Of a stretch of 64,000 nt of DNA, positions 1-11,238 are shown piece after piece (position 1 is the stretch's first letter; the number at the start of each line of letters is the position of its first letter). Source of the stretch: Ehretia macrophylla. Taxonomy: Eukaryota > Streptophyta > Magnoliopsida > Boraginales > Ehretiaceae. The position numbers and the translations under genes were made by a program. Location of the stretch: the NCBI GenBank assembly GCA_037974665.1, contig CM075767.1:24143498-24207497 (forward strand). The letters are read 5' to 3'. The notes under the pieces were generated by a model. It was not told where the DNA came from, searched no databases, and saw nothing but the letters and a program-made list of their open reading frames with translations.

Positions 1-52
1 CACAAACATATGAGATATAGAAGGGAGCATTATCCACTCCCATAGGGGCAAC

Positions 53-76
53 AGAGAGAGAGAGAGAGAGAGAGAG
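53..76. repeat. (GA)n microsatellite
   Basis: An uninterrupted GA/CT dinucleotide tract lies about 35 bases downstream (minus strand) of the LRR reading-frame stop. Confidence 0.95.
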
Positions 77-110
77 TAACATATGTGGTTTTTGACAAGT
101 TGCTCGCAAC

Positions 111-923
111 CTAGAAGTGATAAATGATGGACTTGCCGAGTAGATCTATTAGGCTTGGAATTCTTGTCAAGGCTGTACAATAAAATAGATCAAGCTTCTT
201 TATACTCAATGGAAGCTTTGGTAGCGCTTCAAGCAATTTGCAATCAAGTAAATCAAGTTCTTGAAGACAAGAGAGGCTATTGATGCTTTCAGGTGAAGAT
301 AGAAAATTGTTATCGGTCAGATATTCTACTCTTTTCCGTTTCAAGGAAGGTGGTTCTGTATACCAAGGGACAACTTCACTATTTGGGTTCTCAAAAAAGT
401 ACTCAAGTTTTCTGAAACCTGCCAAATCAATTAACTCTAGATGTTGAAGCCCAAAAAGGCTACTTGGTAGGCCTCTAAAATCTTTGCACCAACTTAGATA
501 TAGCTCTTGGAGGCTGGTAAGACATCCAACTGACCAAGGCAATTCTTCTATCTTTGTCCTTTGTAGATTAAGAATCCTTAAACGACTCGTATTTATGTGG
601 ATTTCTGGAAAGCTGTGGAATTTTAAACACTCAGAAAGATCAAGAATTTCAAGAGATTCCATCTGAATAATTCCCTGAAACTTCTCAAGGCAATAACATC
701 TGCTCAAATTCAAACGAACAAGCTTTTTTGTGAACTCCAATGGATGGGTGGACTTCTAACAAGTTCTTACAATACTCAAGATCTAATACCTCTAAGTTTG
801 GCATGCCAGAAACGTCTGGAGTTTCTACAATTGAGCGACTCCAACTCAAATTAAGGTGAACAAGATTTATTGGTCGAAAGTCCTTTGGAAAATATTTGTC
901 TGGGTAATAACGCCAACTAAGCC
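111..923 (-). pseudogene. LRR region of a TNL resistance pseudogene (3' part)
   Basis: Encodes the leucine-rich repeat part of a TIR-NBS-LRR immune receptor, the region that in this family contributes to ligand recognition and autoinhibition in the cytosol. Read right to left, 923-730 continues the exon broken at 8002 and gives repeats such as LVHLNLSWSRSIVETPDVSG and PNLEVLDLEYCKNL. From 740 to 111 the frame continues with at least five further LxxLxLxxC/T repeats (LVRLNLSRC, LEILDLSEC, LRILNLQRT, LQELYLSWC, LQELDLLDC) and stops at 111-113. The two halves are in different frames: the six-base T run at 724-729 (A6 on the coding strand) is consistent with a one-base slippage. The exon is also interrupted at 924 by a retrotransposon, so it cannot make a normal receptor. 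The C-terminal post-LRR part usual for TNLs is absent or diverged. Confidence 0.85.
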
Positions 924-3905
924 TGTAACGCCCTGATCCCTCACGAGACCAGAGGCTCTAATAACCATGCTATTCTCAACCCAATACCAAACCCGGTCAC
1001 AAAATTTTAGGGAAAAACGGACAAAGTTTCCCCTGTACTGTGGACATTCTGAAAACCTGTAAACAATCAAATAAAACCACGAAGCAAAAAGAACAACATC
1101 TGTAATTGAAATTCAAACTTCAAGGCCATCCGAGCCTTAAGCAACACAAGACAATATAAATACACACAAGCATGCAACAATAGTCCTAAAATATTTGTCT
1201 TCATTCGCTTATCATACCATTCTATGTTAGCAATTAAACATTCTCATAAATTAATGCCAACCATACATCCATTCATTCATACCCAAGCATGCAACATAGC
1301 TAGAAGCAGAAGCATAAGTTATTACATGCCACAATTCCATAACACTTGCTATATCCACTTAGCTTTCAAACTTACAACTACTCAAATATATATACATAAG
1401 CCCTTAGGCTCCCAAATAGAATAGATAGTAGAACAAGTAAGGTCTTCCACAGTTTAGTAGACAATCACTCAAATCTCAAGTAATATTACACAGCAATCAG
1501 GTCAATTCCTCCAACTGCATCACCTGAAACATGTTTAGAGAGGTGTGAGCAATCATAATTTACCAGTGAGGGATAAGATCTACCGGGGACGTGCAATACA
1601 ACAGTTAGTACAAATAAAGCATTTTACAACCAAAGAACAATTAAAACAACAAGTTACCACACATTAAAAAGGATACGATAAACTTTGACTTCTGTAACGT
1701 CCCGGCTAAGCGAATACCCCGAAGGGCAGAGGCACACTAGCAACGCCACGAACTGAAATCTCGATGTAATAATGACACTGATATCGATAAGTCGGCATCC
1801 CCTTATAACTTCAAAATGGGTGTACTCCGGATGTACCCCGAAATCCTACGACCCAACTCTCCCTGGGCAGCATCCCAAGTGAGAGAGGGACTGGGCAACC
1901 ATGGTAGCCGAGGTGGACCGGCAAGCCCGATGCCGCCCGGTTTCCCCAACACTACCATGCCCGAATGGTTGCGCAACCACGATGCAATGCACTCAAAATG
2001 ATAACAATAGTATAAATCAATAAACACATGGTTGAGGGACAACAAAGCAGGTTGCCCTCACACACAATATATAGACAATAAGTGCACATAATCTAAGTAC
2101 GAGTAAATAAACTATTATGCACATAAGGATGAAGTCTCCCTCACCTCTACCAAGCTCCAAAATGCAAGATTGGATTCAAATCACCCTCAATCACCTTGAA
2201 CAAAAAGTTAAACATTGTTTCAATTACTCTTTAACTACACCATTCATTAATTGACCAACTAGGTTAGCTAACTCATAGTTTACTTAATTAGCATACAACC
2301 AAGTAATCATTCAAGTAATATAATATACAAACGATATAACTAACAAGCAATAAAACCATGATATAAGCATGTTCCATAATCATTTAAAAGAGCATTTTAA
2401 GCATAGATAACCATATTTAATTCCATAATAGTACTATCAATTGATAAAGTCATTAATCCATACTTATTCTCATTATAATTAACTCAAAATAAAACTCAAG
2501 AAAAACACTTAGAACTATGGCAATACAATTACTATAAACAAGAATTCACTTAGAATCTTCAATTCGGAAAGCAATTATGCAAATTACAAAGGAGCATATT
2601 CAAGATTCACATAAAACTATACCAAAAGCTCCAAAACATCTTGAAACCACATTTAAACACATATGGAAACATGCCAAGGTCTTAGATGCGAGTGACAAAC
2701 GAATTTACCCTTAAACCCTTTTGTTTTTCATCCGTTTTCCTTCCAAACTCATATCAATGATTCAAATTCAAGGGAAAGGTATACCAATCTTCTAATTAAC
2801 CCTTAAGTTACCCTTACAACCTGCAAATACGATCAATTACACCAAAAGCCCCAATTTTTCTCTTATAGCTTTGAACTACACCTACCTTAACCGGGCTTCA
2901 AACAAGAGTTGGCAAAGGTTCTATAGCACCTAGGTAGCCTAAGAACACTAAAAGTGAAGCCCGAATCCACCCGGATTAGCATTAACCCTGAAACCCCTTT
3001 TAAAAAGTCGGCTAATTCACGTTTTATTCAAGTTTCGAGCAATTTGAGTGCATGGGGCTATTAGACTACCCTCATTAGCACCTAAGGCATCTATTAGAAG
3101 CATTGAATCATGCTAATACGTACAATTACACAAAACCCTAGAAATCCCGTCACTATTCACCCCTACGAATCAACCATTGATTTCTACCGTTTAAAATGTG
3201 AAACAATAGCATAAATGTGGTCTCTACTACACGTATACAACATATATAAGCTTATTTGAGCATTGCAATAGCATTAGATAACATTTCTAACAAATCAAGA
3301 AAATAGCAACATTTCTAAAATGCACAAATAAACATGAAAAACCCTCACCAATGCGCGTAGGAACTCTCGGGAGGCTAGCAAACACCTTAAACTACTTGCT
3401 CCTTGCTTGGCTTGAAGATTTGATGAGCAAAATCCTCTCATTCTCCTCCTATGTTGATTCTCGGATTTGCTACAGTAATTTCTGCATCTTCCCTTTTTTT
3501 TTGCTTAGTTATGACTTGTTTGTGTTTGGTTGATTATATATTAGGGTGGGGCCTATTTGGGTGAGTGTATGGTCTAATAAAATGAGCCTAGTTAACTTAA
3601 AAACGAGTCTATGATTGCAATTTTGTGGTAGCTAACTAAAACATATTGTTCATACGTAACACTATTCACTTGTTCACTAAACTGTTTTCTAAACGAAGGT
3701 TCCTATCGTTTCTAGCTCAAATGCATATTTTTTTCATTCCTAAAACAATTAATATGATTTAATAAAAATGTTAATTCATTAATATAATGCAGTTGAAAAA
3801 TGGAATGAATAGTAACTAAGAAAGACAACAAGTAAAGCACAAAATTAAATGCGCAATTAATGGATGCAACAATTAAAAATGTGTACGGTAGAATCTCGGG
3901 CGTCA
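924..3905 (-). repeat. 3' LTR of the non-coding element
   Basis: Near-identical along its whole length to 5023-8001, for example the shared opening TGTAACGCCCTGATCCCTCA and the block around 1805-1985. The inner end reads GGGCGTCA, against GGGCGTAACA in the other copy. Contains the palindrome GGTTGCGCAACC at 1967-1978. Short reading frames in it, at 1803-2045 and 3351-3533, recur in the other LTR and are not genes. Confidence 0.93.
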
Positions 3906-5022
3906 AATCCTCTCCCCCTTAAACAAATTGTGTCCACGCAATTCTTCTTCCAAAAGAACTCCGCATCAATTGAAAACCAACTTCAATTACTCTTCATTAG
4001 TTGCTGAGCAAGAATACCGTATACGAATTCTCGTAAGAACCCATTAAGAAATCCTAGTAGTACTGCCAGCGAATCCACAAGTAATAAGGCCAAATAAAGG
4101 CTCCATTAAAAATGCTACTTAGAAATCCGAATAAGAATCCCATTGGCACAAATACCATAGAAAAGTAGAATCCCAACTAAGTGCGGCGAGAAAATACTAA
4201 TAAAAGACCCGAGTAAGAGTACTGTAGATAATACCATTTAATAAGGCTGAAAAGAATCCCATATACTAAGCCTTTCGAGAGATGCTGACAAAAGAATACC
4301 AGGAGGAGTCCCGATAAGAAAATACCAAGAAAATGCTCCAGAGAACCGTCATATAGAAATCCCGAAAGAAGCCACTCATTTAAGACTGCTGAGCGTAAAA
4401 GAACACCTTAATAGAATGCCAATAACCGAGCTTCAACTATAAACACTAACTCCCAAACAAAGGCTGATCAAATGCCTCTCATTCCCACTAATCCACATGG
4501 CTTAGAAGGCCTGCCACTAATCAGCTCTCTTCAAGGGGAAGAAGAAGTCTTTCTTACCATTTCAACGGGACATGTATGAATGCCAATATATCACATTTAC
4601 ACATATAGATTTTAAACTATTATGCAAACATGTTTATATAAGAGTTTATAAAACAATTTAATCAACAAGACAATTTAAATATGAGTCACGACATAACCAA
4701 TCCAAATCACCATAAAACTTAATTCAAAAACATTCAAGTACACACATTACAATAAATAATTCAAGCAAATAATGATTCACGAGGTCACTTCGATTACGAG
4801 GTCAATTCGATTCACATTTAGTCACTTCACTTCACTTAACGAGCATTCAACACATAATGCACAACTATATCACATGGATGCACAGATTCAAGTCAAGACA
4901 CCCAACCTCACGTACAAACACACACTTCCAAAACACACGTAACAAGCACACATTCAAGGCTAACTACCTAATAAACCGAGGACCCTGTCCCGGCTAAGAG
5001 CTAACTAAGCTCTGATACCACC
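3906..5022 (-). other. Internal domain of the non-coding element, with PPT and PBS
   Basis: On the minus strand the polypurine tract AAGGGGGAGAGGATT (about 3906-3920) abuts the 3' LTR. The sequence GCTCTGATACCA at 5009-5020 is the complement of the initiator-methionine tRNA primer-binding site TGGTATCAGAGC, two bases from the 5' LTR. Between them, roughly 4020-4420 is a degenerate series of AAGAATCCC/GAGAATACC-like words without an open frame. I see no gag, protease or polymerase motif. Confidence 0.85.
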
Positions 5023-8001
5023 TGTAACGCCCTGATCCCTCACGAGACCGGTGGCTCTAATAACCATGCTATTCTCAACCCAATACCAAACCCGGTCACA
5101 AAATTTTAGGAAAAAACGGACAGAGTTTCCCCTGTACTGTGGACATTCTGAAAACCTGTAAACAATCAAATAAAACCACGAAGCAAAAGGAACAACATCT
5201 GTAATTGAAATTCAAACTTCAAGGCCATCCGAGCCTTAAGCAACACAAGTCAATATAAATACACACAAGCATGCAACAATAGTCCTAAAATCTTTGTCTT
5301 CATTCGCTTATCATACCATTCTATGTTAGCAATTAAACATTCTCATAAATTAATGCCAACCATACATCCGTTCATTCACACCCAAGCATGCAACATAGCT
5401 TGAAGCAGAAGCATAAGTTATTACATGCCACAATTCCATAACACTTGCTACATCCACTTAGCTTTCAAACTTACAACTACTCAAATATATATACATAAGC
5501 CCTTAGGCTCCCAAATAGAATAGATAGTAGAACAAGGTCTTCCACAGTTTAGTAGACAATCACTCAAATCTCAAGTAATAGCACACAGCAATCAGGTCAA
5601 TTCCTCCAACTGCATCACCTGAAACATGTTTAGAGAGGTGTAAGCAATCACAATTGCCCAGTGAGGGATAAGATTTACCGGGGACGTGCAATGCAGCAAT
5701 TAGTACAAATAAAGCATTTTACAACCAAAGAACAATTAAAACAACAAGTTACCACACATTAAAAAGGATACGATAAACTTTGACTTCTGTAACGTCCCGG
5801 CTAAGCGAATACCCCAAAGGGCAGAGGCACACCAGCGATGCCACAAACTGAAATCTCGATGTAATAATGACACTGATATCGATAAGCCGACATCCCCTTA
5901 TAACTCCAAAATTGGTATACTCCGGATGTACCCTGAAATCCTACGACCCAATTCTCCCTGGGCAGCATCCCAAGCGAGAGAGGGACTGGGCAACCATGGT
6001 AGCCGAGGTGGACCGGTAAGCCCGATGCTGCCCGGTTTCCCCAACACTACCATGCTCGAATGGTTGCGCAACCATGATGCAATACACTCAAAATGATAAC
6101 AATAGTATAAATCAATAAACACATGGTTGAGGGACAACAAAGTAGGTTGCCCTCACACACAATATACAGATAATAAGTGCACATAATCTAAGTACAAGTA
6201 AATAAACTATTATGCACATAAGGATGAAGTCTCCCTTACCTCTACCAAGCTCCAAAATGCAAAATTGGATTCAAATCACCCTCAATCACCTTGAACAAAA
6301 AGTTAAACGTTGTTTCAATTACTCTTTAACTACAACATTCATTAATTGACCAACTAGGTTAGCTAACTCAAGTTTACTTAATTAACATACAACCAAGTAA
6401 TCATTCAAGTAATATAATATACAAACGATATAACTAACAAGCAATAAAACCATGATATAAGCATGTTCCACAATCATTTAAAAGAGCATTTTAAGCATAG
6501 ATAACCATATTTAATTCCATAATAGTACTATCAATTTATAAAGTCATTAATCCATACTTATTCTCATTATAATTAACTCAATATAAAACTCAAGAAAAAC
6601 ACTTAGAACTATGGCAATACAATTACTATAAACAAGAATTCACTTAGAATCTTCAATTCGGAAAGTAATTATGCAAATTACAAAGGAGCACATTCAAGAT
6701 TCACATAAAACTATACCAAAAGCTCCAAAACATCTTGAAACCACATTTAAACACATATGGAAACATGCCAAGGTTTTAGATGCGAGTGACAAACGAATTT
6801 ACCCTTAAACCCCTTTGTTTTTCATCCGTTTTCCTTCTAAACTCATATCAATGATTCAAATTCAAGGGAAAGCTATACCAATCTTCTAATTAACCCTTAA
6901 GGTACCCTTACAACCCGCAAATACGTTCAATTACTCCAAAAGCCCCAATTTTCCTCTTATAGCTTTGAACTACACCTACCTTAATCGGGCTTCAAACAAG
7001 AGTTAGCAAAGGTTCTATAGCACCTAGGTAGCTTAAGAACACTAAAAATGAAGCCCGAATCCACTCGGATTAGCATTAACCCTGAAACCCCTTTTAAAAA
7101 GTCGGCTAATTCACGTTTTATTCAAGTTTCGAGCAATTTGAGTGCACGGGGCTATTAGACTACCCTCATTAGCACCTAAGGCATCTATTAGAAGCATCGA
7201 ATCATGCTAATACGTACAATTACACAAAACCCTAGAAATCCCGTCACTATTCACCCCTACCAATCAACCATTGATTTCTACCGTTTAAAATGTGAAACAA
7301 TAGCATAAATGTGGTCTCTACTACACGTATACAACATATATAAGCTTATTTGAGCATTGCAATAGCATTAGATAACATTTCTAACAAATCAAGAAAATAG
7401 CAACATTTCTAAAATGCACAAATAAACATGAAAAACCCTTACCAATGCGCGTAGGAACTCTCGGGAGGGTAGCAAACACCTTAAACTACTTGCTCCTTGC
7501 TTGGCTTGAAGATTTGATGAGCAAAATCCTCTCATTCTCCTCCTATGTTGATTCTCGGATTTGCTACAGTAATTTCTGCATCTTCCCTTTTTCTTTGCTT
7601 AGTTATGACTTGTTTGTGTTTGGTTGATTATATATTAGGGTGGGGCCTATTTGGGTGAGTGTATAGTCTAATAAAATGAGCCTAGTTAACTTAAAAACGA
7701 GTCTATGATTGCAATTTTGTGGTAGCTAACTAAAACATATTGTTCATACGTAACACTATTCACTAGTTCACTAAACTATTTTTTAAACGAAGGTTCCTAT
7801 CGCTCCTAGCTCAAATACATATTTTTCTCATTCCTAAAACAATTAATATGATTTAATAAAAATGTTAATTTATTAATATAATGCAGTTGAAAAATGAAAT
7901 AAATAGTAACTAAGAAAGACAACAAGTAAAGCACAAAATTAAATGCGCAATTAATGGATGCAACAGTTAAAAATGTGTACGGTAGAATCTCGGGCGTAAC
8001 A
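5023..8001 (-). repeat. 5' LTR of the non-coding element
   Basis: Direct repeat of 924-3905 with scattered single-base differences and small indels. Terminates GGGCGTAACA at 8001, directly followed by the AAGCC target duplication. The GGTTGCGCAACC palindrome recurs at 6062-6073. Confidence 0.93.
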
Positions 8002-8106
8002 AAGCCACTGTAATGTGTTCGGAAGATAATCTAGAGTAAAATGCCTACCAACAATATCAAGTAGCCTTAGCTTGTTCATTTTTTTAAACACTCCTTCCCA
8101 AGTCCC
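8002..8106 (-). pseudogene. TNL exon: start of the LRR domain, cut by the retrotransposon
   Basis: On the minus strand a splice acceptor (TTTGTAG) precedes GGGACTTGGGAAGG, and the exon reads FKKMNKLRLLDIVG followed by LPNTLQWL. This is the characteristic opening of a TNL LRR exon, where the residue before the LRR block is usually a Lys/Met/Leu-rich helix. The series continues across the retrotransposon as SWRYYPDKYFPKDF at 923 downward, the usual match in this family. The phase does not connect perfectly with the preceding small exon (8281-8351), so a splice-site change or indel lies between them. Confidence 0.8.
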
Positions 8107-8600
8107 CTACAAATAAGCATTGTTACGAGAGATAACTGTAGCAGTCATATATAAGAAAAGAGGATTTTAAAATTAAGTGATGAGAAAGAACAAAAACAAA
8201 AAAATAATAGGAAATTTTCTTTTTGAATTCAAAATAAAATAGATAAGATATAAAGTTAAGGTCAAAGCATATGATCTCACTTTCGCCATCTTGTAGTGCC
8301 ATTGACCATAAAAAAATCTTGTAATACCAAGGCTTCAACTTCGGCGGTCCCCTACAATTAAGCATCATTATGATAGATAACTAACAGATCATTTGGTTAG
8401 AACTGAAAAACAATAAATTTAAAATTCAGTTAAACCGAAAGAAAGCAATAGAGTAATTAAAATTTTACTCTTTGAACACAAAATAAAATAAATGAGATAG
8501 ATGAGATATAAAGTGAGTGTCAAAATATACATATTAAAATAATGATTTGCTGCCTAGAAAAAATTCGATATGGTAGCAATAACTCAAATCACATAAGCAA
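8107..8600 (-). repeat. Diverged tandem duplication covering two TNL introns and acceptors
   Basis: The stretch beginning AGTCCCCTACAAATAAGCAT (8101) and that beginning GGTCCCCTACAATTAAGCAT (8347) run in parallel for about 250 bases: acceptor, GATAACT, an A-rich block, then AAAATAAAATA...GAGATATAAAG. This suggests an old duplication that multiplied a small exon and its intron. The similarity is patchy, so the borders are approximate. The rest of the introns (8107-8280 and 8352-8857) holds nothing else I recognise. Confidence 0.6.
8281..8351 (-). pseudogene. Small TNL linker exon between NB-ARC and LRR
   Basis: Bounded on the minus strand by an acceptor (TTGTAG at 8352-8357) and a donor (GTGAG at 8276-8280). 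It reads GTAEVEALVLQDFFMVNGTT. In TNL genes the exon after the NB-ARC exon typically begins with GTE-(A/K)-V-E-(A/G)-(I/L), so placement and sequence agree. Length is 71 bases, leaving two bases of a split codon that do not restore the frame of the next exon as annotated. A run of seven T (coding strand) in the middle is a likely indel site. Confidence rests on the GTAEVEALVL start and its position. Confidence 0.6.
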
Positions 8601-8857
8601 ATAGGGATGGAAAGTGGTAAGAACATCAAATGAGCGTTTTTAAAAGTTGATGTTGGAATATACATACATTCCTATTAGATATGTGGAAATAAGAGTATAT
8701 TGAAACGTTGGTTTTGCTGACAATACATTCTCAAAATATGCATTTATTAAACATGATATCAAATGGCCTTGTTGTGTATAGACTATAAATATATAGGATA
8801 AAGAAAGAGATAAGCAAAGAAAATGGTAAGAACTTTTAGTTTTGCTAGAGATCTGAC

Positions 8858-9937
8858 CATGTTATTTGTTACCACATCATATATATCTTCCAAAATCCAT
8901 AGTCTACTGTATCTTCGAGGTTCCTTATTTATTTTTTGTCGAACAATATCTTGACCCATTTCTTCAATCAAATCATGCATCTGAGTTTTTCTATCCAATA
9001 TATGTATGAGTGATCTTTGAATAAGAACTGTGATGCCTTCCACAGGGTGAAAACCACTATTATGAAGCCTTTTTTTGACATCATCTTCTTTCCATCCTCT
9101 GTAGAAACATGCAATATCCAGAAATATATTTTGTTGAATATTACTTAATCCGTCAAAGCTAATTTTAAGAACGTCAACAATATCTTTTTCTGGATCAACT
9201 TTCAATCTATCAAGTGTACTTTCCCAAACATCTATTCCTCGTCCACATAAATGAGAACCCAACACTTTAACAGCTAAGGGAAGCCCATGGGCATAACTCA
9301 CAACCCGATCCGAAAGATCACCATAATCTTTATATGGATGGTTCTGCTCAAAGGCGTGCCAACAAAAGAGTTGAATAGCATCACTGTTAGACAACAAGTG
9401 AGCTTTATAGATGTCATCTACCTTATTCAACAAGTGTTTATCTCTTGTTGTTATGATAATTCTACTGCCACGACCAAACCACATGTCCTCTCCTGCCAAT
9501 GATTTTACTTGATGTAAATTGTTTACATCATCGAGAACCAATAGAACCTTTTTAAACCGAAGATGATCTCGTATCATTCTGCTTCCTTCATACTAGTCAC
9601 TTATGTCACATTCCAAGTTTAGGACTTTTGAGAACAGATTTTTTTACAAATCCACCATTTCACGTTTTTTACTCACGTCTTGAAGAAAACAACCTGCTTC
9701 AAATTTATGAATGAAATTATAAAAAATAGCTCTCGCAAGTGTTGTTTTCCCAATGCCCCTCATACCCCAAATCCCTACAAAACGAACGGCGTTGGGTTCC
9801 TTAAACATCAATGAACTTAGTTCCTTCATGCGAGATTCCACTCTTACAAGATCTTCTGTGGAAGGTTCTGGGAGCAATTTACTGAAGATCTCTTCAACTA
9901 TCTTCGATATACATGATGCTTCGTCCTTGAATATCAC
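8858..9937 (-). pseudogene. NB-ARC exon of the TNL pseudogene, two in-frame stops
   Basis: Nucleotide-binding switch domain of a TNL immune receptor, which binds ADP/ATP and controls activation. In order along the minus strand: ASCISKIVEEIFSKL; P-loop GMRGIGKTTLARAI; RNBS-A around FEAGCFLQDVS; kinase-2 LLVLDDV; RNBS-B GSRIIITTRDKHLL; GLPL motif as GLPLAVKVLGSHL; RNBS-D FLDIACFYRGW; and MHDLIEEMGQDIVR. The exon ends at WILEDIYDVVTNNM with a GT donor at 8856-8857. Frame is conserved throughout, but TAA at 9644-9646 and TAG at 9593-9595 break it between RNBS-A and kinase-2, and a few residues seem missing there. Every core motif is otherwise well preserved, which points to recent inactivation. 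The 5' end is set by a possible AG acceptor near 9926-9930 or a little upstream. Confidence 0.9.
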
Positions 9938-10262
9938 AAAGTAAGATCACCAAGATTCTAATCATTCGCACACAGAAAACGTAAAGAAGCACTTGGTGAA
10001 GAAAGCAGAGAAAGTGACGCTGCAATGTGCAAAATAGATCAGCAACGTGAATTTCAGATCAAATTCGTAGAAGACAGAAGAGCAATCGGTTCAAATCATC
10101 CCAGAAATCACAAAGAAAATATTGAGATCGTTTTTCTTAAAAGTTTTCTTCTATATTAGTTATCTTTATTTGGTGATTAAGAATTTGCTTCTCTTCCAAT
10201 ATAAGAGAGTGTAATTATTCTCTACTCATATTAGAAAGAAAAATATTTAATTTTTTTTATAT
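9938..10262 (-). other. Sequence upstream of the NB-ARC exon: intron 1 or captured 5' leader
   Basis: No TIR coding signal is present here, although a TNL would have its TIR exon upstream. On the minus strand the stretch is CT-rich, with a TTTTGCACATTGCAG word that looks like a splice acceptor near 10020. It could be part of intron 1 or a leader from elsewhere. It ends at the left LTR of the Tat-like element. Confidence 0.4.
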
Positions 10263-11152
10263 TGTTAATGCAAAAAATGGGCTTGGACCCTCGGTCCAAC
10301 CACGATGGTTCGTTTAGCCCCAAACGACGTTAATACTTGGGCCAAGGCCCGCATATAGTACCATAAGTCGCAGCCTATTATTGAAAGAGCCCACGCGGAG
10401 GCCCCTAACTCTACGCCAGGCCCAAAGAATAGATTATCTCATGTAGGTGGCCGACGACGAACTCGGGTGCAACCCATGGCCTCGCCGGGTGCAAACGGAT
10501 TAACGGCTAAGAGAGAGTCCTATGGGATTAGCCTACCGTAGTAGATAAGCGACCACAGAGAATACCTTAAGGGACTAGACTACTATAGCAGGTGACAATC
10601 AACAAGTTCGGATGAAGGCCTATCCTACGGGATAAGTAATTACTTCCTCAAGATAGTCTACTCAAGTTGCAAGTCTTAGGGGATGAGCGACTTCCGACCT
10701 ATCGTGTTCGCCCAGCCTACGAGAAGCGGATAATCGATGAAGGATTCGAGATAGAGACTACCTCAATCCTACGCGGTAGACGATCAGGTAGTCTACTGAG
10801 AGTACAAGTCCTAAGGGTCCGTGACTCTTGGCTTGACCATACCTATAAGTAGGCCACGCCTACACAAGGAGAAAGCATCGAGTACTAGCCTCACTAGCCT
10901 TACTTCCCTTCTCCCTTCTACATCTCCACAGCCTACACTCCCTAAAACAACGCCAGAATTACAGTAGTCTCCGCCTTACCTATCCTACTTTCTTCATTTT
11001 CTATCTTACCCGGTAACCTACTGACTTGTGCGTTAGAGTATCTTTGGTCGGCACCACACCGGTATCCCAAGACTCACACTGCTTTTCTCGCTTTCTGTCC
11101 TTACAGGTTGCTAGTGGCTCCGAATTTATAATTGTAGATTTTGTCATCTACA
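10263..11152 (+). repeat. 5' LTR of the Tat-like element
   Basis: Starts TGTTAATGCAAAAAATGG and ends TTGTCATCTACA. It matches 20062-20950 closely, with scattered substitutions. CTAC/GTAG words recur throughout, as in the interior of the element. Confidence 0.92.
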
Positions 11153-11153
11153 A

Positions 11154-11172
11154 TTTGGTGCCCACCGTGGGG
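11154..11172 (+). other. Primer-binding site of the Tat-like element
   Basis: TTTGGTGCCCACCGTGGGG follows the LTR end by one base. The second copy at 20952-20970 reads TTTGGCGCCCACCGTGGGG, the commoner plant gypsy form. Confidence 0.75.
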
Positions 11173-11238
11173 CCCTAGTAACTTAGTTACTTGAACAGAA
11201 GGCTACGAAACCCTCGATTATGACTACTTGCGACGAAA

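Larger units (their letters stand above)
924..8001 (-). mobile_element. Complete non-coding LTR retrotransposon (LARD-like) inserted in the LRR exon
   Basis: Two near-identical LTRs of about 3.0 kb flank an internal domain of only 1.1 kb. The outer ends are TGTAACGCCC and GGGCGTAACA, and the 5-bp target duplication AAGCC is perfect (919-923 and 8002-8006). The primer-binding site and polypurine tract are both on the minus strand, giving the orientation. No gag or pol is visible, so the element would depend on enzymes from another element; LTRs longer than the interior fit a large retrotransposon derivative. It splits a TNL LRR codon series cleanly: removing the element and one AAGCC copy rejoins the reading frame. 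Confidence 0.93.

Noticed and set aside
1803..2045. 80-codon frame repeated at 5898-6140
   Set aside because: Both copies are the same LTR sequence and differ only by drift; no recognisable protein.
9938..10262. Missing TIR exon next to the NB-ARC exon
   Set aside because: Searched in all minus-strand frames; no FLSFRG or similar TIR motif is present.
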